Part shown: piece by piece, positions 53,253-62,031 of the stretch
Position numbering within the stretch: position 1 is the stretch's first letter
Layout of the letters: each line of letters opens with the position of its first letter
Notes under the pieces: generated by a model
What the model saw: only the letters and a program-made list of their open reading frames with translations
Databases searched by the model: none
Told to the model about the DNA's origin: nothing
Program-made: the position numbers and the translations under genes
DNA from: Streptomyces syringium
GTDB taxonomy: Bacteria > Actinomycetota > Actinomycetes > Streptomycetales > Streptomycetaceae
DNA length: 64,000 nt
Assembly: GCF_017876625.1 (NCBI RefSeq)
Contig: NZ_JAGIOH010000001.1
Coordinates: 3,927,501 to 3,991,500 of the forward strand
Reading direction: 5' to 3'

Positions 53253-55019
53253 ATGGCAGCGACGGAAGAACCCCCCGCGGAGTCCACGGGCTCCGCGGGT
53301 ACCCCCGGCGGCGGGGAGGTGCCGCGGCGCATGGACCCCCTGGAGATCGCCACCGAGGCCACCCGCAGTCTCCAGGGCATGTCCACGGAGCTGAGCGCGC
53401 GCGTGCCGCAGCTGCTGGAGGCCATGCGCTCGGTGGGCACCGGGCTGGAGCTGCACAGCGTCCTCGACCGGATCGCCGCGACCGCCGCCGACCTGGCCGA
53501 CGCCGAGTACGCCGCCATCGGGGTCATCGACTCCACCGGCGAGGGGCTGGCCGACTTCATCACCTACGGCGTCACCGAGGAGCAGCATGAGCGCATCGGC
53601 GCCCTGCCCGACGGCCACCACGGGCTGCTCGGCGCGCTCATCCACCAGCCCGCGCCCGTCATGCTCCAGGACCTGGCCAACGACCCGCGCTCGGCGGGCT
53701 TCCCACCGGAACACCCGCCGATGCGCAACTTCCTGGGCGTTCCGATCCGCGTCGAGGACGAGATCTTCGGCAACCTCTATCTCACCGAGAAGCGCGGCGG
53801 CCGCGAGTTCAGCATCGCGGACCTGCACATGGTGAAGATCCTGGCGACCGAGGCGGGCATCGCGATCGGCAACGCGCGCGTGTACGAACAGGGCCGTCAG
53901 CGGATGCGCTGGATCGACGGTTCGGTGGCCGTCACCACGGCCCTGCTGGCGGGCAACGACGCGGAGGACGCGCTCGCGGTCGTCGCCGAACAGGCCCGCC
54001 GGCTCGCGGACTCGGCGGCGGGCATCGTGCTGCTGCCGGACGGCGAGGGCGGACTGGAGATGGTGGCGGTCTCCGCCGACGAACCGGCCGGGCTGCTGGG
54101 CACGGTGATACCGCCGCACAGCCCGGTCGCCTCCCAGCTCCTCGCGGGCGAGCCGGTCTTCATCGACGACTCGGCCACCGACCCGCGCATGATCACCGAG
54201 GTCGCGCCCCGGTTCGGGCCGAGCATGCTGCTGCCGCTCAAGAGCGGCGACCGGGTCCTCGGCACGCTCGCGACGCCACGCGCGCGTGGCCAGCGGAAGT
54301 TCACCGACGCCGAGCGCACCCTGGCCGGACAGTTCGCCGCGCAGGCGGCCCTCGCGCTCGTCATGGCCGAGGCGCAGCGCGACCGGGAGCGGCTCGCCGT
54401 CTTCGAGGACCGCGACCGGATCGCCAGGGACCTGCACGACCTGGTCATCCAACGGCTGTTCGCCACCGGGCTGATGCTGGAGGGCGCCGCGCGCAAGGCC
54501 GTCGTCCCGGAGGTGCGGGAGCGGATCGGGCAGGCGGTCGACGAGCTGGACGTGACCATCCAGGAGATCCGTACCGCGATCTTCGCCCTCCAGCAGGGCC
54601 CCGGTGAGGCGCCCGCCGGGCTGCGCACCCGGGTGCTGCGGGAGATCGGCACGGCGGCCGTGCCGCTCGGCTTCCAGCCGTCCGCGAATTTCATCGGCCC
54701 GGTCGACGCGAAGGTCGGCGAGCTCACCGGCAAGAACCTCATCGCGGCGCTGCGCGAGGCCCTCTCCAACGCCTTCCGGCACGCCGGGGCCTCCCGTATC
54801 GAAGTGGTCGTCGACGCGACGGTCACCCTGCCGGACGGGCGGGGCGCGGTCCGGCTGACCGTCGCCGACGACGGGGTCGGCATTCCGGAGGGCGGGCGGC
54901 GCAGCGGGCTGCGCAACCTCGCGAAGCGGGCCGAGTCGCTGGGCGGCTCCAGTACGTACGGTCCGGGGATCGGCGAGGACGGGCGCGGCACGCGGGTGGT
55001 GTGGGAGGCGCCGCTGTAG
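53253..55019 (+). CDS. GAF-domain sensor histidine kinase (DevS/DosT-like)
   Basis: 588-aa kinase. Two GAF domains (residues about 60-215 and 230-375) precede a HisKA_3 dimerisation domain with phospho-acceptor His395 (DRDRIARDLHDLVIQRLFAT) and an HATPase domain (NLIAALREALSNAFRHAGAS, DDGVGIPEGGRRSGLRNLAK). GAF kinases of this type (DevS, DosT) sense oxygen, NO or redox with haem; haem binding is unproven here. It starts 10 bp after cydDC, so it may be cotranscribed with the bd oxidase genes. No response regulator gene is next to it. Confidence 0.92.
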   Translation: MAATEEPPAESTGSAGTPGGGEVPRRMDPLEIATEATRSLQGMSTELSARVPQLLEAMRSVGTGLELHSVLDRIAATAADLADAEYAAIGVIDSTGEGLADFITYGVTEEQHERIGALPDGHHGLLGALIHQPAPVMLQDLANDPRSAGFPPEHPPMRNFLGVPIRVEDEIFGNLYLTEKRGGREFSIADLHMVKILATEAGIAIGNARVYEQGRQRMRWIDGSVAVTTALLAGNDAEDALAVVAEQARRLADSAAGIVLLPDGEGGLEMVAVSADEPAGLLGTVIPPHSPVASQLLAGEPVFIDDSATDPRMITEVAPRFGPSMLLPLKSGDRVLGTLATPRARGQRKFTDAERTLAGQFAAQAALALVMAEAQRDRERLAVFEDRDRIARDLHDLVIQRLFATGLMLEGAARKAVVPEVRERIGQAVDELDVTIQEIRTAIFALQQGPGEAPAGLRTRVLREIGTAAVPLGFQPSANFIGPVDAKVGELTGKNLIAALREALSNAFRHAGASRIEVVVDATVTLPDGRGAVRLTVADDGVGIPEGGRRSGLRNLAKRAESLGGSSTYGPGIGEDGRGTRVVWEAPL

Positions 55020-55118
55020 GCCGTTCTCGCGGCAGGTGCCGCCCTTGTAGCGGTATCGGCTCCCCCGAACGGGCCTGTGCGGGGGCGTACCGGTGGCGTG
55101 CGGGAAACGATCTCGTTC

Positions 55119-56270
55119 ATGCGACGCCCGTATCGCCCTTCCCGTCGGCCTCACCGGCCCCGTTGGAACCGTTGGAGCTGTTGGACCCGTCGCGCGGTGC
55201 TGTGCGCATTCTGCGTGGCGGTCTGTCCGCTGGGGACGCCGGTGGTTCCGGACGCCTCGGCCGCCGCCAGGGCACCGGACCGCCTCGTACGCGTCAGCTC
55301 GGAGGTGTTCCGGCTGGCGGAGGAGGCGGGGCGGGCCCGGCAGCGGTACGAGACCCGGGTGCGGGAGGCGAAGGAGCAGACGGCGGGCGTCCGCCGGGTC
55401 GCCCGGCAGCTGCGTCAGCAGCGGATCGTCTCCTCGGCGCTGCGCGAGGACGCCGGGGCGGCCGCCCGCGCCCAGTACCGCACGGGCGGGTTCACGGCCG
55501 CCGAAGCCCCCGTCGCGGCCTCGGACGACCCGGTGGACCTGCTGGACCGCCAGTCGACCGCCGAGCGCCGCCGGGAGCTGCTGGCGGCGTCGCTGGGGGA
55601 GACCGACCGCAAGAGCCGGGAGCTGGCGGCCCGGGAGCAGGCGGCGGCGGCCTCCTGGCCCGCCGCCGAGGAGGACCTCGCGCGGCTGCGCGCGGAGCGC
55701 CGGGTGGCCGACCGGCGGCTGGCGGCGGCGCGCGGCAGGCTGGACGCCATGGCCCGGGCCGCCATCGCCCGGGGGCGGTGCGAGCCGCTCGACCGTGAGA
55801 GGTTCACCGCCGCGGCGGGCGCCTACGGCCCGGCCGCCGTGGACACGGCGGGGGCGGCCGAGGAGGCGGAATGGGCGCGCCCGGTGCTGGCGTACGAGCT
55901 GTCGGCCGGGTACGGCGACTCGGGCGCGAGCTGGGCGCGCGGGCACACCGGGCAGGATTTCGCGGTCCCGATCGGCACCCCCGTGCGGTCGGTCGGGGCG
56001 GGGACGGTGGTCTCCGCAGGCTGCGGCGGACCGTTCGGCATCAGCCTGGTGATCCGCCACGCCGAGGGCTGGTACTCGCAGTACGCGCACCTGTCGGCGT
56101 CCTTCGTGGTGCCGGGGGAGCCGGTGCTCGCGGGCCAGTGGATCGGGCTGTCCGGGAACACTGGGAACTCCACCGGGCCGCATCTGCACTTCGAGATCCG
56201 TACGAAGCCGGGGTACGGGTCTGCCGTTGATCCGGTGGCGTGGCTGCGAGCCCGGGGTGTCCGGTTGTAG
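55119..56270 (+). CDS. Secreted M23 peptidase (LytM-like)
   Basis: 383-aa exported murein hydrolase. A basic start (MRRPYRPSRRPHRP) leads to a hydrophobic signal (VLCAFCVAVCPLGTPVV). Residues about 70-200 are a coiled coil (EVFRLAEEAGRARQRYETRV). The M23 domain (residues about 265-383) has the zinc ligands HTGQDF and HLHFEIR and the GNTGNSTGPH loop. It should cleave peptidoglycan cross-links, or act as an amidase activator like EnvC if inactive; the ligands look intact. ATG at 55119. Confidence 0.9.
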   Translation: MRRPYRPSRRPHRPRWNRWSCWTRRAVLCAFCVAVCPLGTPVVPDASAAARAPDRLVRVSSEVFRLAEEAGRARQRYETRVREAKEQTAGVRRVARQLRQQRIVSSALREDAGAAARAQYRTGGFTAAEAPVAASDDPVDLLDRQSTAERRRELLAASLGETDRKSRELAAREQAAAASWPAAEEDLARLRAERRVADRRLAAARGRLDAMARAAIARGRCEPLDRERFTAAAGAYGPAAVDTAGAAEEAEWARPVLAYELSAGYGDSGASWARGHTGQDFAVPIGTPVRSVGAGTVVSAGCGGPFGISLVIRHAEGWYSQYAHLSASFVVPGEPVLAGQWIGLSGNTGNSTGPHLHFEIRTKPGYGSAVDPVAWLRARGVRL

Positions 56271-56304
56271 GGCGGGCCGCGGCGGGCGGCCTGCGGGCGC
56301 GTCC

Positions 56305-56367
56305 TCAAGCGCCGGACGGGCTTGATTCGGCTGAGCTCAGCCCGTTGAGCCCGGCCGGTGCTTGAGC
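56305..56367. repeat. Inverted repeat of the GCCGGACGGGCT family after the M23 gene
   Basis: Arms CTCAAGCGCCGG (56305-56316) and CCGGTGCTTGAG (56356-56367) with one mismatch, enclosing GGCTGAGCTCAGCC (56330-56343). The same GGCTGAGCTCAGCC centre occurs in the 48-bp palindrome after hisC. It could terminate both convergent genes. Confidence 0.75.
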
Positions 56368-56376
56368 CCGCGCCCG

Positions 56377-57252
56377 CTAGGGGAGACCGTGCAGGATCTG
56401 TTCGATGACCGCCGCGACGCCGTCCTCCGTGTTGGCCGCCGTGCGGTTCGTGGTGGACGCGAGCACCTCGGGGTGGGCGTTGGCCATCGCGTACGAGGTG
56501 CCCGCCCAGCTGAGCATCTCCAGGTCGTTCGGCATGTCGCCGAACGCCACGACCTCCTCGGGGGATATGCCGCGCTCGGCGCAGCACTGGGCCAGGGTGC
56601 TGGCCTTGCTGACGCCGAGGCCGCTGATCTCCAGCAGGGCGGTGGGGCTGGACCGGGTGAACGAGCCGTGCGCGCCGCCCGCCGACCGGGCCCGGGCGAG
56701 GAAGTCGTCGGGGCAGAGGTCGGGGTGGTGGGCGAGCAGCTTGAGGATCGGGCCGTCGGGGGTGTCGGCCGAGGAGCCGTTGGCCAGCAGGTGCTCGGCG
56801 GAGTCGATGACCGCGCCAGGGTCGAGGTAGAAGGGCGGGTACCGCGTCTCGTAGAGGATGCCGGTGGTGTGCTCCACGGCGAAGGACACGCCGGGGACGG
56901 CGGCGCGCACGCTCTCCACGGCGGCCAGGGCGGCGGCCCGGTCCAGCGGGCGGACCTCGACGAAGCGGCCCCCGTCGTGCAGATCGACGACCGCGGCGCC
57001 GTTGGCGCAGATGGCCAGGCCGTGGCCGTGCACGTGGTCGCTGACGACGTCCATCCAGCGGGCCGGGCGGCCGGTGACGAAGAAGACGTCTATGCCTGCC
57101 GCCTCGGCGGCGGCCAGGGCGGCGACGGTGCGGTCGGAGACCGTTTTGTCGTCGCGCAGCAGGGTGCCGTCGAGGTCGGTGGCGATCAGCCGGGGCGTGG
57201 CGGCTGGCCGGCGGAGGGCCGGGGTCTCGGGCTGCTCGGTCGCTGAAGTCAC
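56377..57252 (-). CDS. HAD hydrolase, Cof-type
   Basis: 291-aa HAD phosphatase of the Cof/YbiV subfamily. Motif I is IATDLDGTLLRDD, motif II FFVTGRP, the C2-type cap spans about residues 95-215, and motif IV is GDMPNDLEML followed by YAMANAHPEV. Such enzymes dephosphorylate sugar phosphates or nucleotides with low specificity. The start ATG at 57252 adds a 20-residue leader before motif I. Confidence 0.9.
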   Translation of the reverse strand: MTSATEQPETPALRRPAATPRLIATDLDGTLLRDDKTVSDRTVAALAAAEAAGIDVFFVTGRPARWMDVVSDHVHGHGLAICANGAAVVDLHDGGRFVEVRPLDRAAALAAVESVRAAVPGVSFAVEHTTGILYETRYPPFYLDPGAVIDSAEHLLANGSSADTPDGPILKLLAHHPDLCPDDFLARARSAGGAHGSFTRSSPTALLEISGLGVSKASTLAQCCAERGISPEEVVAFGDMPNDLEMLSWAGTSYAMANAHPEVLASTTNRTAANTEDGVAAVIEQILHGLP

Positions 57253-57389
57253 GGTCCCATTCTCGTTGACAGACGGGCGCGATGGCGCACAAGTGTGCGT
57301 TTGGCCCGGTGGGCTGCGGTGCGCTTGCGGAGGGCCGGCGGGTCAGGCCCCGCATCCAAGGGCGGCCGGCCAGGCCGTAGGCTCGGTTC

Positions 57390-58289
57390 ATGCGACTGAG
57401 CACCGTGATCCTTCCCGACCGCCGCTGGTCCGAGGGCGGCCGCGAGACCTGGCAGCGAGCCGAGGAACTGGGCTTCCACACCGCTTACACCTACGACCAC
57501 CTGTCCTGGCGCACGTTCCGTGACGGGCCCTGGTTCGGCGCGATACCGACCCTGACGGCCGCCGCGACCGCGACCTCGCGGTTGCGCCTCGGCACGCTCG
57601 TCACCTCCCCCAACTTCCGGCACCCGGTGACGCTCGCCAAGGAGCTCATCTCCCTGGACGACATCTCGGGCGGCCGCATCACGCTCGGCATCGGCGCGGG
57701 CGGCTCGGGCTTCGACGCGACGGCCCTGTCCAAGGACGGCGAGGGCGCGTGGACGCCCCGCGAGCGCGCCGACCGCTTCGCGGAGTTCGTGCCGCTGCTG
57801 GACCGGCTGCTCTCCGAGGACGTCGTCACGGCCCCGGGCGAGCACTACTCCGCCTTCGAGGTCCGCAACATCCCCGGCTGCGTGCAGCGGCCCCGGCTGC
57901 CCTTCGCGGTCGCCGCGACCGGCCCGCGCGGCCTGAAGCTCGCGGCCCGGCACGGTCAGGCGTGGGTGACCACGGGTGACCCGAAGCTGTCGGAGACGGG
58001 CACGCCCGACCAGTCCCTGGAGGCCATCGCCGGGCAGATCGAGAAGCTCGGCGCGGCCTGCGCCGCCGAGGGCCGCGACGTCGCGGAGCTGGAGAAGGTG
58101 CTGCTCACGGGCTTCACCCCGGACCGGCCGCTGGCCTCCTTCGATGCCTTTGTCGACTTCGCCGGCCGGCACGCCGAGCTGGGCTTCGACGAGATCGTGG
58201 TGCACTGGCCGATCGCGGACTCGCTCTTCGCGGCGGACGTCGCCGTCTTCGAGAAGATCGCCACCGAGGGGCTCGCTCAGTTGGGCTGA
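57390..58289 (+). CDS. LLM-class flavin-dependent oxidoreductase
   Basis: 299-aa luciferase-like TIM-barrel protein (YTYDHLSWRTFRDGPWFGAI, LRLGTLVTSPNFRHPVTLAK, GGRITLGIGAGGSGFDA). F420- or FMN-dependent members are abundant in actinobacteria; cofactor and substrate cannot be chosen. ATG at 57390 gives the normal family start MRLSTVILPDRRW. Confidence 0.9.
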   Translation: MRLSTVILPDRRWSEGGRETWQRAEELGFHTAYTYDHLSWRTFRDGPWFGAIPTLTAAATATSRLRLGTLVTSPNFRHPVTLAKELISLDDISGGRITLGIGAGGSGFDATALSKDGEGAWTPRERADRFAEFVPLLDRLLSEDVVTAPGEHYSAFEVRNIPGCVQRPRLPFAVAATGPRGLKLAARHGQAWVTTGDPKLSETGTPDQSLEAIAGQIEKLGAACAAEGRDVAELEKVLLTGFTPDRPLASFDAFVDFAGRHAELGFDEIVVHWPIADSLFAADVAVFEKIATEGLAQLG

Positions 58290-58423
58290 CGGGGGCCGGG
58301 GGCGTTTTGGGGCGGGTTTCGGCCCGCTCCGGGCGCCTTTACTCCGCCGATATCCGGCAAAGAGGGAGAATCGGGTCAGAGGCTGTTTCCGCGGGCACCC
58401 GCCCGCAGAGCCCTGGAGGTCCC

Positions 58424-59326
58424 ATGCCAGGCACCCGATTCGCCCCCGACCGCGGGCTGACCACCCGCATGGTGAGCACGATGTTCCTCATCGGGCTGCT
58501 CTACGTGGTCTTCGTCGGCGTGCTGCTGGCGCTGCTGCGCGGGGCGTGGCCGATCATCCTGCTCCTGGCCGGCGGGCTGTTCATCGCGCAGTTCTGGTTC
58601 AGCGACCGGATCGCCGCCTTCGGCATGGGCGCCCGCGAGGTCACCCCGCAGCAGGCCCCCGAGCTGCACGGGGCCGTGGACCGGCTGTGCGCGCTCGCGG
58701 ACATGCCCAAGCCCCGGGTGGCCATCGCCGACAGCGATGTGCCGAACGCCTTCGCCACCGGCCGCAATCAGAAGAACGCGCTGGTGTGCGCCACGACCGG
58801 GCTGCTGCGCAGACTCGAGCCCGAGGAGCTGGAGGGCGTCCTGGCGCACGAGCTGTCCCATGTCGCGCACCGCGACGTGGCCGTCATGACCATCGCCTCC
58901 TTCCTGGGCGTCCTGGCCGGGATCGTGACCCGGATCGGGCTGTGGGGCGGCTTCCGTCAGTCCGGCGGCCGCGACAGCAGCGCCGCCATCCTGGTGGTGC
59001 TGATCCCGCTGATCAGCGCCGTCGTCTACGCCATCAGCTATCTGCTCACCCGGATGCTGTCCCGCTACCGCGAGCTGTCCGCCGACCGGGCCGCCGCACT
59101 GCTGACCGGCCGCCCCTCCGCGCTCGCGTCGGCGCTCACCAAGGTCACCGGGCAGATGGCCCGGATCCCGACGCGGGACCTGCGCAAGGCCGAGCCCTTC
59201 AACGCCTTCTACTTCGCGCCCGCCTTCTCGAAGGAGGGCATGAGCCGGCTGCTGTCCAGCCATCCGACGCTGGAGCAGCGGCTGGACCAGCTCGGCCGGA
59301 TCTCGGCCCAGCTCGGCCGGGCCTGA
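58424..59326 (+). CDS. htpX: Zinc metalloprotease HtpX
   Basis: 300-aa M48 membrane protease for quality control of membrane proteins. Two helices near the N-terminus (STMFLIGLLYVVFVGVLLAL, AWPIILLLAGGLFIA), the zinc-binding motif HELSH, two more helices, and the third ligand glutamate in SRYRELSADRAAAL. The TGRNQKNALVCATTGLL segment is HtpX-specific. GGAGGT precedes ATG 58424. It is 29 bp before the pspAB gene, a pairing frequent in actinobacteria. Confidence 0.95.
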   Translation: MPGTRFAPDRGLTTRMVSTMFLIGLLYVVFVGVLLALLRGAWPIILLLAGGLFIAQFWFSDRIAAFGMGAREVTPQQAPELHGAVDRLCALADMPKPRVAIADSDVPNAFATGRNQKNALVCATTGLLRRLEPEELEGVLAHELSHVAHRDVAVMTIASFLGVLAGIVTRIGLWGGFRQSGGRDSSAAILVVLIPLISAVVYAISYLLTRMLSRYRELSADRAAALLTGRPSALASALTKVTGQMARIPTRDLRKAEPFNAFYFAPAFSKEGMSRLLSSHPTLEQRLDQLGRISAQLGRA

Positions 59327-59355
59327 CAACCCGCATCAGTCCGGAAGGAGCGCCC

Positions 59356-59946
59356 GTGGGATTCCTGGACACCCTCCTCGGCCGCAGCAAACCCGTCCGC
59401 CCCGACCTCGACCGGCTCTTCGCCCTGCCGTCCGCCGCCGTCACCCTCCAGGCCGGCGCCGGGTTCACCCCGACCGGCCTGGGCTCGGTGTGCTTCGCGA
59501 GCGTGGAAGGCGGGGCGTTCCAGCGGCTCCAGCAGGACGTACGGGCCCTGCTGGACGCCGACACGGGGCGCGGCGGGGTCCCGGTGGAGTTCCGTCAGGA
59601 CGGCTACGGCTACACCTGGCTGCTCGCGCGGCAGGAGGGGGGGCAGGAGGGCATCGCCGCCCTGGTCAACGACCTGCACGCGGTCAATACGCTGCTCCAG
59701 GAGGGCGGCTTCGGCCCGCAGTTGCTCTGCTCGCTGGTGGGCTTCCGCGACGCGGAGCAACGCCCGCTCGCGCTCGTCTACCTCTACAAGCGGGGGACGT
59801 TCTATCCCTTCGCACCGCTGCCGGGCGGGGGTGAACGACGGGACAACGCCCTGGAGTTGCGGGCCCGGGCGCTGCTGGTTGACGACCTGCGGACCGAGGA
59901 GGACCTGAGCCGCTGGTTCCCGGTGTGGGGCGCGCCCGGGCTGTGA
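59356..59946 (+). CDS. pspAB: PspA-associated protein PspAB
   Basis: 196-aa protein (GFLDTLLGRSKPVRPDLDRL, FALPSAAVTLQAGAGF, ELRARALLVDDLRTEEDLSR). It matches the family called PspAB that accompanies PspA or HtpX in actinobacteria and is thought to act in membrane stress. GTG at 59356 has GGAAGGAG six bases before it. Same operon as htpX. The mechanism is not known. Confidence 0.85.
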   Translation: MGFLDTLLGRSKPVRPDLDRLFALPSAAVTLQAGAGFTPTGLGSVCFASVEGGAFQRLQQDVRALLDADTGRGGVPVEFRQDGYGYTWLLARQEGGQEGIAALVNDLHAVNTLLQEGGFGPQLLCSLVGFRDAEQRPLALVYLYKRGTFYPFAPLPGGGERRDNALELRARALLVDDLRTEEDLSRWFPVWGAPGL

Positions 59947-60023
59947 GCCCGTGCAGACATCGATCGACGCCCAGCCCTGCGCGTCCATACCCATATCCGC
60001 CCGCCGGGTGGGGAACGCCCTGC

Positions 60024-61043
60024 TCAGCGGCGGGTGGCGAGGGCGTCCATGGTGCGGGCCCGGACCTCGCGTTCGGCGGCCGCGGCGATGAACGCGGCGG
60101 TGTGCTCCGCGCCGACCAGCTCGCGGACGGCCCGCACGGTCGCGGCCGGCAGCGGCACCGGCTCGGCGGCGTCAGCGGCGGGGGCGGGCGAGGTGGTCGC
60201 GGGGGGTGCGTCCGCGGGTGCGGATATTGCCGTCTCTCCCAGGTGCCGGCGGAGATAGCGGGTGGCCAGGGCCCGCATGGCGCGGGCGAGTTCGGCGTCG
60301 ACGGTCTGCTGGGCGAGGGGACGCAACCGGCGCACGAGCGAGGCGGCTTCCGTGGCCTCCGCGTCGGTCGGAGGGTGGTCGAGGTACTGCTGGAAGACGT
60401 ACTCGGTGGTGAAGTCGAGGAACCGGCCGGCGATGTGCTCGACCTGCGCGCGCAGCTCCCGCAGATGGCCCGAGATGGCGAGCAGCGGTACCCCGGCGGC
60501 GTGCAGCTCGGCGGCGACGGCCAGCTCCTGCGGGCTGGGGACGAGGAATTCGTCCGGGGTCTCCGGCAGACGGACCAGCACCCCGAGCTCCACCGCGTCC
60601 TCGACGGCCGCGTCGTCCCGGGTGCCGCCGAACTTCTCGTTCAGCTCGGCCCGCGTCATCCGCGCGGCCTCCTCGTCGGACCAGGGCCGCTCGACCTCGG
60701 CGACCAGGCCCAGGACGCCGCCGAGGCCGCGGCCCGCGTCCCAGGCCTCCAGCAGTTCCTTGATGCTGGCCAGGGTGTAGCCCCGGTCGAGGAGGCCCGC
60801 GATCTGGCCGAGCCGCGACAGGTGGGTGTCGCGGTAGACGTTCGCCCGGCCGCGCCGCTCCGGCCTCGGCAGCAGCCCGCGGTCCTGGTAGCCGCGGATG
60901 GTGCGGACCGTGGCACCGCTGTGCCGGGCCAGGTCCTCGATCCGGTACTCGGCGGGCCGCGACGGCCCGGGACGTTCCGGAACGTCCGACTGCCCAGGAT
61001 GAGGCTGCGGAGACTGCCGGCGCTGCTGGGGCTGCTTGCTCAA
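60024..61043 (-). CDS. MerR-family regulator
   Basis: 339-aa regulator with a MerR helix-turn-helix at about residues 30-100 (YRIEDLARHSGATVRTIRGY, QDRGLLPRPERRGRANVYRD) and a long C-terminal domain of about 220 residues with no recognised fold. The N-terminal 30 residues are disordered. It is the last gene of a leftward operon, 24 bp after the metal-dependent hydrolase gene, which it may control. Confidence 0.88.
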   Translation of the reverse strand: MSKQPQQRRQSPQPHPGQSDVPERPGPSRPAEYRIEDLARHSGATVRTIRGYQDRGLLPRPERRGRANVYRDTHLSRLGQIAGLLDRGYTLASIKELLEAWDAGRGLGGVLGLVAEVERPWSDEEAARMTRAELNEKFGGTRDDAAVEDAVELGVLVRLPETPDEFLVPSPQELAVAAELHAAGVPLLAISGHLRELRAQVEHIAGRFLDFTTEYVFQQYLDHPPTDAEATEAASLVRRLRPLAQQTVDAELARAMRALATRYLRRHLGETAISAPADAPPATTSPAPAADAAEPVPLPAATVRAVRELVGAEHTAAFIAAAAEREVRARTMDALATRR

Positions 61044-61067
61044 GGGGGCTGGCTCCTTACGAACTCC

Positions 61068-61985
61068 TCAGGCCAGGGCGGCGCGTCCGATCGCGCCCGC
61101 CGCGGACCGTGCCGCGGGTGAGGTCGCCAGGTAGTCGACGGCCCTGCGCAGCGACCCCTCCTTCGAGGGATGGTACGACCGTCTGAGGTAGCGGGGGACG
61201 GCCGAGCCCAGTTCCCCCCACCGCGGCAACAGGCCCTTGGCCACAGCACGGTTGTGGTGGCGGAGCGTGTATCGCAGCCGGCCCGCGAGCGGCGGGTCGT
61301 TGCGTATGAGATAGCGGGTGCCCCACCCCCACAGGTAGAACAGCACGGGCGCGGTGACCGCCATGCCCAGTACCCGGCGGGCGTAGCGCCCCGCGCCCTC
61401 GCCGCCGCAGTGCTCGTACATGTCGAAGGCCACCGCGCGGTGCTCGACCTCCTCCGCACCGTGCCAGCGCAGCAGGTCCAGCATCACCGGGTCCGGGCCG
61501 GCCCGGTCCAGCCCGTCGGCGTGCAGGATCCAATTGCCCATGACGGCCGTGAACTGCTCGACGGCCGCGATCAGCGAGAGCCGGAAGCGCAGCCACTCCC
61601 GCTGGGAGAGCGGCAGGCCGAAGGGCGGGGTGTCGCCGAGCAGCGAGTCGAAGAAGAAGTCGATGTGACGGGTGTACGGCGTGGTGTCCAGGCCCTGCTC
61701 GGCGAGGTGGTCGAGGACGTACGCGTGCTGGACGCTGTGCGTGGCCTCCTGGCCCATGAAGCCCTTGACGTCCCTCAGCAGGGCCTCGTCCCGGACGAGC
61801 GGCAGGGCCTCCTTGAAGACCTTGACGAACCACCGCTCGCCCGCGGGGAGCAGCAGATGCAGGACGTTCATGACGTGGGTGGCGGTGGGCTCGTCCGGTA
61901 TCCAGTGCAGCGGGGTCTCCCGCCAGTCGAACGAGACCCGTCTGGGGGCTATCCGATGGCTGCCGAGCTGGTGGGGGTGGCTCAT
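61068..61985 (-). CDS. Metal-dependent hydrolase (PF10118-type)
   Basis: 305-aa protein of the predicted metal-dependent hydrolase family: HVMNVLHLLLPAGERWFVKV, FMGQEATHSVQHAYVLDHLA and WHGAEEVEHRAVAFDMYEHC supply His and Glu in the pattern of a di-iron or ferritin-like helical protein. Substrate unknown. The gene lies between the hydrolase-SDR fusion and the MerR regulator and often travels with lipid or steroid-type SDR genes. Confidence 0.87.
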   Translation of the reverse strand: MSHPHQLGSHRIAPRRVSFDWRETPLHWIPDEPTATHVMNVLHLLLPAGERWFVKVFKEALPLVRDEALLRDVKGFMGQEATHSVQHAYVLDHLAEQGLDTTPYTRHIDFFFDSLLGDTPPFGLPLSQREWLRFRLSLIAAVEQFTAVMGNWILHADGLDRAGPDPVMLDLLRWHGAEEVEHRAVAFDMYEHCGGEGAGRYARRVLGMAVTAPVLFYLWGWGTRYLIRNDPPLAGRLRYTLRHHNRAVAKGLLPRWGELGSAVPRYLRRSYHPSKEGSLRRAVDYLATSPAARSAAGAIGRAALA

Positions 61986-62031
61986 CTCGGTCCTCTCCTT
62001 GGGTGGGGGCCCTGGTGGGGGTGCGGGCCCG

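Noticed and set aside
50843-53563. 906-codon open frame on the minus strand
   Set aside because: Antisense to cydDC and the kinase start; no recognisable domain.
53055-56189. 1044-codon open frame on the minus strand
   Set aside because: Antisense to the kinase and M23 genes; composition and lack of motifs show it is not coding.
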